Assembly (NCBI RefSeq): GCF_008000895.1
Contig: NZ_CP042823.1
Location: 372,001-436,000 of the forward strand
Direction: 5' to 3'
DNA: 64,000 nucleotides
From: Methylobacterium sp. WL1
GTDB taxonomy: Bacteria; Pseudomonadota; Alphaproteobacteria; Rhizobiales; Beijerinckiaceae
The notes beneath the pieces are model-generated. The model had not been told where the DNA came from and ran no database searches. It was given only the letters and a program-made list of their open reading frames with translations. Of this stretch, positions 56,172 to 63,796 are shown piece after piece. Within the stretch, counting starts at the first letter, position 1. Each line of letters opens with the position of its first letter. The position numbers and the translations under genes were made by a program.

Positions 56172-56620
56172 GCGGCGGCGGCCTTCTTCCGGGGCGCCCG
56201 CTTCGACTTCGGCAGCGCCTCGATACGGGCGGCGGCCTCCTCGTTCTGAGCGGGCGTCGGGTGGTTGGAGAACCGGGCGACGACGCTCGGGTGCTGGTGG
56301 AGGTGCGCGCCCTGGCGCTTGCGGCGCTCGGCGGGGCGGGAGCCGGCGAGGTCACAGCCGGCGTGGCCGGTGGAGGAGCGGCGGCGCTTGGTCACGCGCT
56401 CGATGTGGTTCAGCCGGTCCTGGGTCGGAACCCGGTGCTGGCGCTTGCGGATCTCGGCCTGGGCGAAGAACCCGTAGAGGAGGGTGCCGGCGACCGAGTA
56501 GGGGGATGGGCCCCCGCTCTCGCCCTTCTTACGACGCGGCTTCTGGGACACGGGCATGGGTGCTCTCCGATGCTTTGCGCGCTTCAGGCGCAGGGCGGTG
56601 ATGGGGTTGAGTGCGGTCAT
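56168..56620 (-). CDS. Basic protein, unknown function
   Basis: The ATG at 56620 gives 150 residues, strongly basic throughout (ALRLKRAKHRRAPMPVSQKP, VTKRRRSSTGHAG, SKRAPRKKAAAA). The lysine/alanine-rich C-terminus resembles nucleic-acid-binding tails. It overlaps both neighbours by four bases. It may be a DNA- or RNA-binding early protein. Confidence 0.5.
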   Translation of the reverse strand: MTALNPITALRLKRAKHRRAPMPVSQKPRRKKGESGGPSPYSVAGTLLYGFFAQAEIRKRQHRVPTQDRLNHIERVTKRRRSSTGHAGCDLAGSRPAERRKRQGAHLHQHPSVVARFSNHPTPAQNEEAAARIEALPKSKRAPRKKAAAA

Positions 56621-56916
56621 GCCGGGCACTGCTCGATGCACCGGCGGGCGACCGCGGCCGACACCTCGCGCCCGGTGAGACCGAGCGCGGGGATCCCGCT
56701 GTAGACGGCGTCGATCAGGCCGACGCCGACGTGGTTCGGGTACAGCTCCGCGAAGGCGTCGCTGGCCCGCTCCATCATGACCTGCTCCAGCTCCTCGAAG
56801 CCGTGCTTGGTCGGGCGCTCCTCGCCGATCTCGGCCATGAGCGTCGTGAAGAAGGAGTGGTTGCTGTCGGCGAGGCCGCGGGCGGCGGCCGACAGGATCT
56901 CATGATGGCTGCGCAT
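56617..56916 (-). CDS. Small early protein, unknown function
   Basis: The ATG at 56916 gives 99 residues (MRSHHEILSAAARGLADSNH...), helical in the first two thirds. The operator motif at 56917-56931 directly abuts the start codon, as at the RecU-like gene, so this is the start of a regulated unit. Function unknown. Confidence 0.55.
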   Translation of the reverse strand: MRSHHEILSAAARGLADSNHSFFTTLMAEIGEERPTKHGFEELEQVMMERASDAFAELYPNHVGVGLIDAVYSGIPALGLTGREVSAAVARRCIEQCPA

Positions 56917-56931
56917 GGTACGTTTCGGACC
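56917..56931. promoter_or_regulatory. Operator motif (14 of 15) abutting a start codon
   Basis: GGTACGTTTCGGACC lies immediately upstream of the start of the 56617-56916 gene on the minus strand. Confidence 0.7.
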
Positions 56932-56932
56932 C

Positions 56933-57133
56933 TCAGTTGCGGACAAGCGTCAGGAATGGACGCCCTGTCCGCGGGGGAGGGGGCGCCGGGCGATACTGCG
57001 GCTGCGATGGTTGGAGATACCGGGCCAGCCGGGCCTCACGCTTCTCCAGCGCGATGACCACGCCCAGGATCACCAGGGCGACGGACATCGGGCCGAAGAG
57101 CAGCACGAGGAAGGTGGCGGTGAGCTGGCTCAC
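56933..57133 (-). CDS. Small single-pass membrane protein
   Basis: The GTG at 57133 overlaps the stop of the upstream gene and gives 66 residues with one membrane helix (~4-28, LTATFLVLLFGPMSVALVIL) and a proline-rich cytoplasmic tail. It is the second gene of the first early unit. Confidence 0.5.
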   Translation of the reverse strand: MSQLTATFLVLLFGPMSVALVILGVVIALEKREARLARYLQPSQPQYRPAPPPPRTGRPFLTLVRN

Positions 57134-57315
57134 AGGGTCAGAGCCAGCGCCTTGTAGGCGGCGTAGGAGTGATCGCGCGGATCGGCGTGCGGGTCGCGCT
57201 CGCGAGGATCCGCGCTGGTTGGCGGGCGCCGGCGCGAGCGAGCGTCGGTCGGGTGGAACGGCCGGGAGACGCCGTTGCGGATGACAGTGCCGTCTTCGGT
57301 AACGATCTGTGCCAT
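57130..57315 (-). CDS. First gene of the early operon, small protein
   Basis: The 61-residue protein (MAQIVTEDGTVIRNGVSRPFHPTDARSRRR...) is basic and probably partly disordered. It starts 21 bases downstream of the operator at 57336-57350 and is the first minus-strand gene after the divergent control region, so it should be among the earliest expressed genes. No family is recognised. Confidence 0.5.
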   Translation of the reverse strand: MAQIVTEDGTVIRNGVSRPFHPTDARSRRRPPTSADPRERDPHADPRDHSYAAYKALALTL

Positions 57316-57335
57316 AAGGGTTTTCCTGGGTATGT

Positions 57336-57350
57336 GGTACGTTTTGTACC
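57336..57350. promoter_or_regulatory. Operator motif (14 of 15) at the early promoter region
   Basis: GGTACGTTTTGTACC lies in the 169-bp gap between the leftward early operon and the rightward excisionase-like gene. It is nearest the leftward genes. Confidence 0.7.
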
Positions 57351-57407
57351 GTGCTATGCGAGCAAATGCCCGCCCCGGGACAAGCCGTTCTTGCCACGGA
57401 TCCCGGT

Positions 57408-57422
57408 GGTACGTAAAGGACC
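57408..57422. promoter_or_regulatory. Degenerate operator motif (12 of 15)
   Basis: GGTACGTAAAGGACC is the middle of three operator-like sites in the divergent control gap. A perfect 14-bp palindrome, ATCTGCTAGCAGAT, lies at 57434-57447 between this site and the next. Confidence 0.5.
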
Positions 57423-57461
57423 ATCGAGCAAAAATCTGCTAGCAGATCATTGACCGTCTAC

Positions 57462-57476
57462 TGTCCGTTTCGTACC
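57462..57476. promoter_or_regulatory. Operator motif (13 of 15) before the excisionase-like gene
   Basis: TGTCCGTTTCGTACC ends 8 bases before the ATG of the excisionase-like gene. Confidence 0.65.
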
Positions 57477-57484
57477 GTAATCGA

Positions 57485-57694
57485 ATGACCATCTCAGCCA
57501 CAAACCCACGGGCCGTGATCCGGCTCAATGTCGCCGCAGCCGAGATCGGCCTGCATCCCGACACGCTGCGCCGCATGTGCAAGCGCGGCGATGGTCCGCG
57601 CCTGCTCCACCTCTCGACCCGATGCTACGGCATCCGGCGGGCGGACCTGGAGGCGTGGCTAGAGACCCGTGACGTACCGACCCCAAAGGTCTAG
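57485..57694 (+). CDS. Excisionase-like MerR/HTH_17-type protein
   Basis: The 69-residue protein has a winged-helix excisionase pattern: IRLNVAAAEIGLHPDTLRRM followed by CKRGDGPRLLHLSTRCYGIR and RADLEAWLE. It sits beside the integrase, and their 3' ends overlap by 36 bases, so transcription of one opposes the other. It probably directs excision with the integrase or acts as a regulator. The upstream operator suggests it is repressed in the lysogen. Confidence 0.7.
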   Translation: MTISATNPRAVIRLNVAAAEIGLHPDTLRRMCKRGDGPRLLHLSTRCYGIRRADLEAWLETRDVPTPKV

Positions 57695-58813
57695 CGCGTC
57701 GCGCTTCTCGTCCCGGTACTGGGCCCGGTTGTAGATGCCGGCCACGGACGCCTTCGAGCCGCTGGTGTGGTTCAGAATGGCCTCGATCACATGCGGCTGC
57801 ACCTTGAGCACGTCCGCCATCATGGTCGCGGCCGTCCGACGTAGGTCGTGTAGCCGCCACTCGGTGACGCCCGAGCGCTTATCGAGCGCCCGCTTCGCCC
57901 TTGAGTAGCCCGAGAACGGGCCTTTGCCCTTCCCGAACAGGTACTGCCGGTCCTCGACCTCGGGCCGTTGCGAGACGATGGTCAGCGCCGGCGCCGAGAG
58001 CGGCACCTCGTGCGCCAGCCCGTTCTTGGTGCGCTCGCCCGGCAGGATCCACAGGGCGGCGTCGTGATCCAGCTCGCTCCAGACCATGGCCGAAACCTCA
58101 TGCCGGCGCTGGGCGGTGAGGAGCAGGAGGCGGACGATGTCGGAGAACTCGCTCTCCTCGTTGCTTTGGCAGGCGCGCCAGATCGCGGCGACCTCGTCGG
58201 GCTTCAGGACGCGGTCCCGCGTCTTCTCGGATCCGGGCTTCTGCGTACCGGCCGCGACGTTCACGTCGACCACGTCGGTCGCGAGGAGCCAGCTGTAGAA
58301 TTTCACGAGGGCGGTGCGTGAGCGGTTGGCCGTGGTCAGGCCACGCTCGCGCTTCACCTCTTGCAGCTGCCGATGGATCTCGGCCTTCGTCACCTCGCGT
58401 GCCACGATCTTATGCAGTGGCTCGAAGTTGACGGTGAAGAAGCGCGTTAGCTCTTTGTGCCAGGCTACGCTGACCTCGCCCTCACGCTCCTTCAGGTAGG
58501 GCTCGATCAGAGCGCCGAACGTCGGCGCCTCGCGGGCTCGCTTCGTCTTGGCGCGCGGATCCTCGCCGAGGCGGACCTGACCCAGGCGCTCGTTGGCGTT
58601 CTTCCGGGCGTCGGTCGCCGTGATCTGGGTCGTCTTACCGATCGTCTCGCGCCGGGTGTCGCCGCGCTGGGTGCGGTACTGAACGAACCACATCTTCGAG
58701 CCCCCGGCGCTGAGCCGGACGCCGAAGCCCTTCACCACGTCGTCGTAGACCATCAGGCGGTCTTTGCCCGGGGGCAGTTTGAGGGCCTCCACGGCCGCGT
58801 TGGTCAGGCGCAT
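57659..58813 (-). CDS. int: P4-type tyrosine integrase
   Basis: The 384-residue protein has the N-terminal arm-binding DUF4102-like region (LKLPPGKDRLMVYDDVVKGF), a SAM-like core-binding domain (~95-180), and the catalytic domain with Arg in LLTAQRRHEVSAM (~236), HxLRR (LHDLRRTAATMM, H322/R325), His in ILNHTSGSK (H349) and Tyr in AGIYNRAQY (Y361). It lies ~170 bp from the tRNA-Pro 3' end that forms the attachment site. An operator-like site lies upstream at 58960. It catalyses insertion and excision of the prophage. Confidence 0.95.
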   Translation of the reverse strand: MRLTNAAVEALKLPPGKDRLMVYDDVVKGFGVRLSAGGSKMWFVQYRTQRGDTRRETIGKTTQITATDARKNANERLGQVRLGEDPRAKTKRAREAPTFGALIEPYLKEREGEVSVAWHKELTRFFTVNFEPLHKIVAREVTKAEIHRQLQEVKRERGLTTANRSRTALVKFYSWLLATDVVDVNVAAGTQKPGSEKTRDRVLKPDEVAAIWRACQSNEESEFSDIVRLLLLTAQRRHEVSAMVWSELDHDAALWILPGERTKNGLAHEVPLSAPALTIVSQRPEVEDRQYLFGKGKGPFSGYSRAKRALDKRSGVTEWRLHDLRRTAATMMADVLKVQPHVIEAILNHTSGSKASVAGIYNRAQYRDEKRDALDLWGRYVTGL

Positions 58814-58959
58814 TCGGGCGATTTCCGGTACTCACATGGTCCTCATCGTACAGGCCGATGAGGCCCCGCTGCTCTGCGGGTGACAGGTGGTACACGCCGA
58901 AATCGGAGAAGTTCAAGAGCGAAACGGCCTCGCGGGCCAAAATGGGTACTCATCCTGCC

Positions 58960-58974
58960 GGTACTTTCCGTACC
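58960..58974. promoter_or_regulatory. Operator motif (13 of 15) near attR
   Basis: GGTACTTTCCGTACC lies between the integrase start and the attachment core, the last copy before host DNA; none was found in the 5 kb of host sequence. Confidence 0.6.
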
Positions 58975-58986
58975 GACTTTCAGCCT

Positions 58987-59029
58987 AGGGGACAGGGGGT
59001 CGTCGGTTCAAGTCCGGCCACTCCGACCA
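58987..59029 (+). other. Right attachment site: 3' half of a tRNA-Pro gene
   Basis: The sequence reads as the end of a tRNA: anticodon-loop GG, variable loop GGGTC, T-stem GTCGG, loop TTCAAGT, T-stem CCGGC, acceptor CACTCCG, A73 and CCA. A C1-G72 pair and xGG anticodon point to tRNA-Pro. The 5' half is absent: upstream bases do not complete the anticodon stem. So this is the duplicated 3' copy left at the prophage end, and the intact tRNA should be at the left end, outside the window. Host genes begin right after it. Confidence 0.8.
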
Positions 59030-59123
59030 TATCGGTTCCGCCCATCGCGAACACGAGCACGCGGGGCGACATCTTCTAGCATCGGGATCGTCGGCAGTTT
59101 CGTTCGCGCGCGTGCGGGGTGAG

Positions 59124-60026
59124 TTAGTCCGGCGGGGCGTAGGCCGAGCCGTCCGCGGCCCTGACCGGCTCTTCCACGTAGCGACCCTGCTTCGGAACGG
59201 CGACAGCGTCGAACGTGTCGGCCAGGGCGTGGAGCGCCCGCCGCATCTCGGGTCCTTCCAGGGGACGGCCGTGACCTGTGATGACGCGCTCCGGTTCGAG
59301 AGCGGCGAGGGTCCGGACCGAGTCGCGCGCAGCTGTCCAATCGAGGGTCAGGTACATGGGCGGCCCATGCAGTTCCGGCTCCTGTGTCGCCACCGCATAG
59401 GCCGATTCCTGCGCCGTGGTGACGAAGGCATCGCCGGCGATGAGGGTGCGGTCGGCCTCGCGCCAGAACGAGACGTGACCCGGCGCGTGCCCGGGCGTGT
59501 GGATCCAGCGCCAGCCAGCCATCGGCGGAACGGACCCGTCGGCCGGCAGATCCTGCAACCGATCGGACACGTCGACCGGCCGCGTCGGGTACAGAGGCGA
59601 CAGGCGCCCCAGCAATCCCCCGCCGACGCTCGGATCGGGGGTCGGGTAGGAGGCGCTGCCGTCCAGATACGGACGCTCCAGCGCATGCGCGAAGACCGGG
59701 ACGTCCCACTCCGCGGCGAGATCCTCCAGCACGCCGACATGGTCGAAATGGCCGTGTGTCAGCACGATCGCGGCCGGCCGCGCGCCCGCGCCGAACCGTG
59801 CTTCCGCGGCGGCCTTGATCGCGCCCTTCGCGCCCAGCACGCCCGCATCCACCAGCACCCACCCGCGATCGCCCGCCCCGGGCGCGCCGACGAACACGGT
59901 GTTGACCAGCACGAGCCGCCGATACGCGACGTCGGCCGTGATGGCGTGCGTGGAATCGTCCCGCTCTGCGTCACGGGCCGGATCATCGGCGCGAGCCTTC
60001 GGATCGACCGGGATCTGCTGGGCCAT
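59124..60026 (-). CDS. MBL-fold metallo-hydrolase
   Basis: The ATG at 60026, preceded by GGAGAG, gives 300 residues. The metallo-beta-lactamase signature THGHFDHVG (HxHxDH) is followed by HTPGHAPGHVSF, GDAFVTT and a C-terminal VITGHGRP. It is a generic hydrolase of the glyoxalase II/lactonase superfamily. It is a host gene, not part of the prophage. The substrate cannot be inferred. Confidence 0.85.
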   Translation of the reverse strand: MAQQIPVDPKARADDPARDAERDDSTHAITADVAYRRLVLVNTVFVGAPGAGDRGWVLVDAGVLGAKGAIKAAAEARFGAGARPAAIVLTHGHFDHVGVLEDLAAEWDVPVFAHALERPYLDGSASYPTPDPSVGGGLLGRLSPLYPTRPVDVSDRLQDLPADGSVPPMAGWRWIHTPGHAPGHVSFWREADRTLIAGDAFVTTAQESAYAVATQEPELHGPPMYLTLDWTAARDSVRTLAALEPERVITGHGRPLEGPEMRRALHALADTFDAVAVPKQGRYVEEPVRAADGSAYAPPD

Positions 60027-60284
60027 GTCGGGCGGCTCTCCTGCCAGGTGCCCGAGCAGGCCGGCATCGAGGGACCCGCTCAAGTCATTGCGACCGTGAG
60101 GATTTCAACGCCGCGGCCCTCTGCGGTCCGGGCGTGAGGCGCGTTGGCCGCCCCTGTACCGCAAACCGGGCTTCCCGAGGCGGGTTCCCGCTCGGCGATG
60201 ACGTCCGCCTCGCCGCAGAGGCTTCGCGCGCGGCGTGGCAGACCCCATATTGCAACGACCGACGCACCCGTCGCAGGTTCGAGC

Positions 60285-60950
60285 ATGGCACCGAGTCCCG
60301 TCGCCCTCATCGCCTCCGCCGCCATCGTCACCCTGGTCGCCACCGGGACGGGGGCGATCGTCCTGCAGCAGGGGTCGCGGTTCAGCCATCCGCGCCGGGT
60401 CGGCGGGTCCTTCGCGATGGCGGATCTCGACGGGCGCCCGGTGAGCCAGGCTGACCTGCTTGGCAAGCCGTCGGCCCTGTTCTTCGGCTTCACCCATTGT
60501 CCGGAGGTCTGCCCGACGACGCTGTCCACCCTGTCCGGCGCACTCGGCCGCATGGGGCGTGACGCAAACCGGCTGAACGTGGTCTTCGTCACCCTCGACC
60601 CGGAGCGGGACACCCCCGACAGCCTGCGGGACTATCTGACCGCGTTCGATCCGAGGATTCGCGGCTTCGTCGGGACGCCCGATCAGGTCGCCCGCATGGC
60701 CGATGCCTACCACGTCGCCTACAAGCGCGTGCCGGTCCCGGGCGGCGACTACACGATGGAGCATTCCGCCACGGTCGGCCTGTTCGACAAGAGCGGCCGC
60801 ATGGTCGGGGAGATCGGCTACGGGGAGGATGAGGACCGCACGCTGTCCAAGCTGATCACGCTGGCGCTGCCGGGCCAATGCGCGCCCGGCGGCGGTGCTG
60901 CGCTCTGGGAGACCAACGGTCCGACCAACGCCTGCGGCCCGCGAAGCTGA
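60285..60950 (+). CDS. SCO1/SenC copper chaperone-like protein
   Basis: The ATG at 60285 gives 221 residues with an N-terminal membrane anchor (~5-27, VALIASAAIVTLVATGTGAI). The SCO motif FTHCPEVCPTTLSTL supplies the two copper-binding cysteines, and the conserved His is in YTMEHSATVGLF. SCO proteins deliver copper to cytochrome oxidase at the periplasmic side of the inner membrane. Host gene. Confidence 0.92.
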   Translation: MAPSPVALIASAAIVTLVATGTGAIVLQQGSRFSHPRRVGGSFAMADLDGRPVSQADLLGKPSALFFGFTHCPEVCPTTLSTLSGALGRMGRDANRLNVVFVTLDPERDTPDSLRDYLTAFDPRIRGFVGTPDQVARMADAYHVAYKRVPVPGGDYTMEHSATVGLFDKSGRMVGEIGYGEDEDRTLSKLITLALPGQCAPGGGAALWETNGPTNACGPRS

Positions 60951-61044
60951 ACCTCAGCCGGCTGAGCCGTCAATGGCGCGCTCATTCCAGCGTGGCTAGA
61001 GGACGCGGCGGGTCGTCGGAGGGGCGATTCCCGGAGGTTTCAGC

Positions 61045-62634
61045 TTGATCACGCGACGCGCCCTGACAGCCGTAGGCCTGCTGGCCCTCTCGCCGCTCGC
61101 GCGATCAGCCGAGGCCGCATCCGGCGGTCCGCGCCTGGCGCCGCCGGAGCCGATGGATTTCGAACGCCTGAAGGATCTGGCGCGCACACTGCGCGATCGT
61201 CCCTACATGCCGCCCCACGAGGCACCCCCGTCGCCGACCCTCGACGCGCTGACCTACGGGCCGCTTCAGGAGATCCGCTACCCGCCAGCGCACGCATTGT
61301 TCCCGGAGAGCCCGTACCCGGTCACCTTCTTCCACCTCGGCAACTTCTTCCGTCACCCGGTGAAGATCTTCGCCCTGGAAGGCGGCCAGGCCCGGGAGGT
61401 ACTGTATTCGCGCGATCTCTTCGCCTACCCCTCCGGCAATCCCGGCCAGGATCTGCCGGACGGCTCGGGCTTTGCCGGCGTACGCTTCCAGAAGGTCCCG
61501 GCCGGCCGGCTCGGTGACGACGGCGACTGGCTGGCATTCCTCGGCGCCTCCTATTTTCGCGCCGCCGGTGACGGGGCACAGTACGGCGCCTCGGCTCGGG
61601 GAATCGCCATCGATACGGCGGCGGGGCCGGGGAAACCGGAAGAATTCCCAGTCTTCACCCGCTTCTACGTCTCCCCCGCCGCGGACGGGGCGGTCTCGGT
61701 GCTGGCGCTCCTCGAAGGCCAGAGCCTGACCGGCGCCTACCGGTTCACCGCGCGGAAGGAGCCGCACGTGGTGATCGACGTCGCCTGCACATTGTATATC
61801 CGCAAGGCCGTCGAGCGGTTCGGCGTCGCGCCCCTGACTTCGATGCTGTGGTATTCGGAGGGGATGAGCCGGTTCCTCGCCAGCGACTGGCGGCCCGAGG
61901 TGCACGATTCCGATGGCCTGCTGATGCAGACCGGCACCGGCGAGCTGATCTGGCGCCCGCTCAACAACCCGCCGCGCCTCAGCGTCAGCGCCTTCGCGGA
62001 CACGTCGCCGAAGGGGTTCGGCCTGCTCCAGCGCGACCGGGCGTTCGACAACTACATCGACGACGGCTTCGAGGAGAACCGCCCCCACATCTGGGTGGAG
62101 ACCCAGGGCGATTGGGGACAGGGCAGCGTGCAGCTGGTCGAGATCCCGACGCACCAGGAGACCGACGACAACATCGGCGCCATGTGGGTCCCGGCCGACC
62201 CGCCCGCCGCGGGTGCCGAGCGCAGCTTTGCCTATCGCCTGCACTGGCCGGTGGCCGAGCCGGTCGCCACCGATCTCGCCCGCTGCGTCGCGACCCGGGC
62301 GACCAAGGCGTCCTGGCTGTCCGACGCGGACCGGCGGCCTGGCCGGGCAAACCTCGTGCGCCAATTCGTGCTGGCGTTCGAGGGCGCGGCCTTGGCCGGC
62401 CGCGACCCGGAGAAGGCGCAGGTGGCACTCACGCTGTCCCGCGGCACCGCGGAGGAGGTCGGGGCGACCTGGGCGCCCTACGGCAAACCGAGTCCCTGGC
62501 GCGTCTTCCTGAAGGTCTACGCCGAAGGGCCGCAGCCGATCGAGATGCGGCTGCAACTCAAGGATGGAGACCGCCTTCTCTCGGAGACCTGGGCCTACCA
62601 GTATTATCCCGAGGCGCCCGGGACGGTGCTGTAG
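61045..62634 (+). CDS. Periplasmic glucan biosynthesis protein, OpgG/OpgD (MdoG) family
   Basis: The start is TTG at 61045, preceded by GGAGG at good spacing; 529 residues. The N-terminus TRRALTAVGLLAL is a twin-arginine signal ending near ARSAEA. The body matches OpgG/OpgD: TFFHLGNFFRHPVKIFALEG, GVRFQKVP, LAFLGASYFRAAGDGAQYGA, MLWYSEGMSRF and WVETQGDWGQGSVQLVEIPT. The family acts on beta-glucan backbones in osmoregulated periplasmic glucan synthesis. A Tat signal is typical of the OpgD type. Host gene. Confidence 0.93.
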   Translation: MITRRALTAVGLLALSPLARSAEAASGGPRLAPPEPMDFERLKDLARTLRDRPYMPPHEAPPSPTLDALTYGPLQEIRYPPAHALFPESPYPVTFFHLGNFFRHPVKIFALEGGQAREVLYSRDLFAYPSGNPGQDLPDGSGFAGVRFQKVPAGRLGDDGDWLAFLGASYFRAAGDGAQYGASARGIAIDTAAGPGKPEEFPVFTRFYVSPAADGAVSVLALLEGQSLTGAYRFTARKEPHVVIDVACTLYIRKAVERFGVAPLTSMLWYSEGMSRFLASDWRPEVHDSDGLLMQTGTGELIWRPLNNPPRLSVSAFADTSPKGFGLLQRDRAFDNYIDDGFEENRPHIWVETQGDWGQGSVQLVEIPTHQETDDNIGAMWVPADPPAAGAERSFAYRLHWPVAEPVATDLARCVATRATKASWLSDADRRPGRANLVRQFVLAFEGAALAGRDPEKAQVALTLSRGTAEEVGATWAPYGKPSPWRVFLKVYAEGPQPIEMRLQLKDGDRLLSETWAYQYYPEAPGTVL

Positions 62635-62733
62635 GCGGCGACCGGGCGCATTGCCGACGCCGGCCCGCTGCCCTTAGAAGGTCGAGCCCCGGCCGCAGGT
62701 GCCGGTTGTCCCACCGCCGCATCGGAGGCCGTC

Positions 62734-62964
62734 ATGAACGGCGAACGACCGCCCGGCACCGATCTGCCCGACGCCCTGACCCGGCTGTTGAGAGCGCCCA
62801 AGAGCGCGATCTGGCCGACGCCCGAGGATCGGGATCGCCTGCGCCTCGGTCGCCAGCGGCCCCGGCAGCCGAGCCGCGCCGTGATGGGCGTCTGGATCTG
62901 GGCGATCCTGTACAACGTGATCGGCTTCGCGATCCTCGCGACCCTGTGGCGGACGATGCACTGA
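62734..62964 (+). CDS. Small single-pass membrane protein
   Basis: The 76-residue protein has a soluble N-terminal part (LPDALTRLLRAPKSAIWPTP) and a C-terminal membrane helix (VMGVWIWAILYNVIGFAIL). It may accompany the glucan gene upstream, but no family is recognised. Confidence 0.6.
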   Translation: MNGERPPGTDLPDALTRLLRAPKSAIWPTPEDRDRLRLGRQRPRQPSRAVMGVWIWAILYNVIGFAILATLWRTMH

Positions 62965-62967
62965 CCG

Positions 62968-63348
62968 ATGAACGCACCCCTATGGACCCGGCCCGGATCA
63001 CGCCGCGCCATCCTGGCCGCCCTGCTCGTCGCGAGTCTGGCCGCCGCCCCGGCCCGGGGGCAGACGCCCGAGAGCGCCCTGAACGCCGACGATGGCACCG
63101 GGGCCGTAAAGGTCTGCGCGCCTGTGGCGATGCCGCGTTGGCGCTCGATGATTCCGGCCCCGAAAACCTGGACCTTCCTGGACTGCATGGGCTTCTCGGG
63201 CGAGATGGGCGCCAGCCACTTCCAGCTCGGCTGCCTGTTCGCCAACGTCACGCCGCACGCGCAGAAATACGCCTGGGGGCCGCTGGTGGCGATCGAGAAG
63301 GCGGCCTTGGCCAAGCCGCAGCCGCCCATGCCCAATTGCGGATGGTGA
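62968..63348 (+). CDS. Secreted protein, unknown function
   Basis: The 126-residue protein has a signal peptide (RRAILAALLVASLAAAPARG, cleavage near ARGQ) and a mature part with three to four cysteines (KVCAPVAMP, FLDCMGFSGEMGASHFQLGC, PMPNCGW). Cysteine pairing suggests a periplasmic, disulfide-bonded protein. Host gene. Confidence 0.65.
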   Translation: MNAPLWTRPGSRRAILAALLVASLAAAPARGQTPESALNADDGTGAVKVCAPVAMPRWRSMIPAPKTWTFLDCMGFSGEMGASHFQLGCLFANVTPHAQKYAWGPLVAIEKAALAKPQPPMPNCGW

Positions 63349-63528
63349 CAAGCCGGTTCGGCTCGGGTCGGCCGATTCCGTACGAACTTGCACGGGCAAC
63401 CCGCATACCAACGCCGATCGACCGTCGACTTTGCGCAGATGAGATCGGCGCAATCCGTCGCATTTGATCGATCCGCGAAACCCTTGTCTCTCGAGTCCGT
63501 GCGAGGATCGGTGGGAGGAGAGCCCACG

Positions 63529-63777
63529 ATGATCGACGCGCTTCAGACCGCGACCACCGGGATGACCCGGGCCACCGACCGGCTTGGGACTGCGGCGCAG
63601 CGCATCGCGGAGATCGGCGTACCGGTCGGCGATGCGGCGCTGCCGCCCGCCGTGCAGGTCGATCTGTCGAGCACCGTCGCGGATCTGATCGGGTCGCGGA
63701 CATCCTTCGCCCTGAACGCCGCGGTGGCGCGCACCGCCGACCGCATGAGCGGCCAGCTTCTCGACATCACCGCCTGA
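63529..63777 (+). CDS. Short flagellar rod/hook-like protein
   Basis: The ATG at 63529 follows GGGAGGAG and gives 82 residues. The N-terminus (IDALQTATTGMTRATDRLGTAAQRIA) and C-terminus (DLSSTVADLIGSRTSFALNA then ARTADRMSGQLLDI) match the two coiled ends of flagellar rod/hook proteins. The central domain of FlgC/FlgG-type proteins is absent. It may be a reduced family member or a relic. Host gene. Confidence 0.6.
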   Translation: MIDALQTATTGMTRATDRLGTAAQRIAEIGVPVGDAALPPAVQVDLSSTVADLIGSRTSFALNAAVARTADRMSGQLLDITA

Positions 63778-63796
63778 GGCCCGCGCGACGACGCGC

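Noticed and set aside
58987..59029. A functional tRNA gene
   Set aside because: Only the 3' half is present; the sequence before it does not complete the anticodon stem, D-arm or acceptor 5' strand. It is the attachment-site copy.
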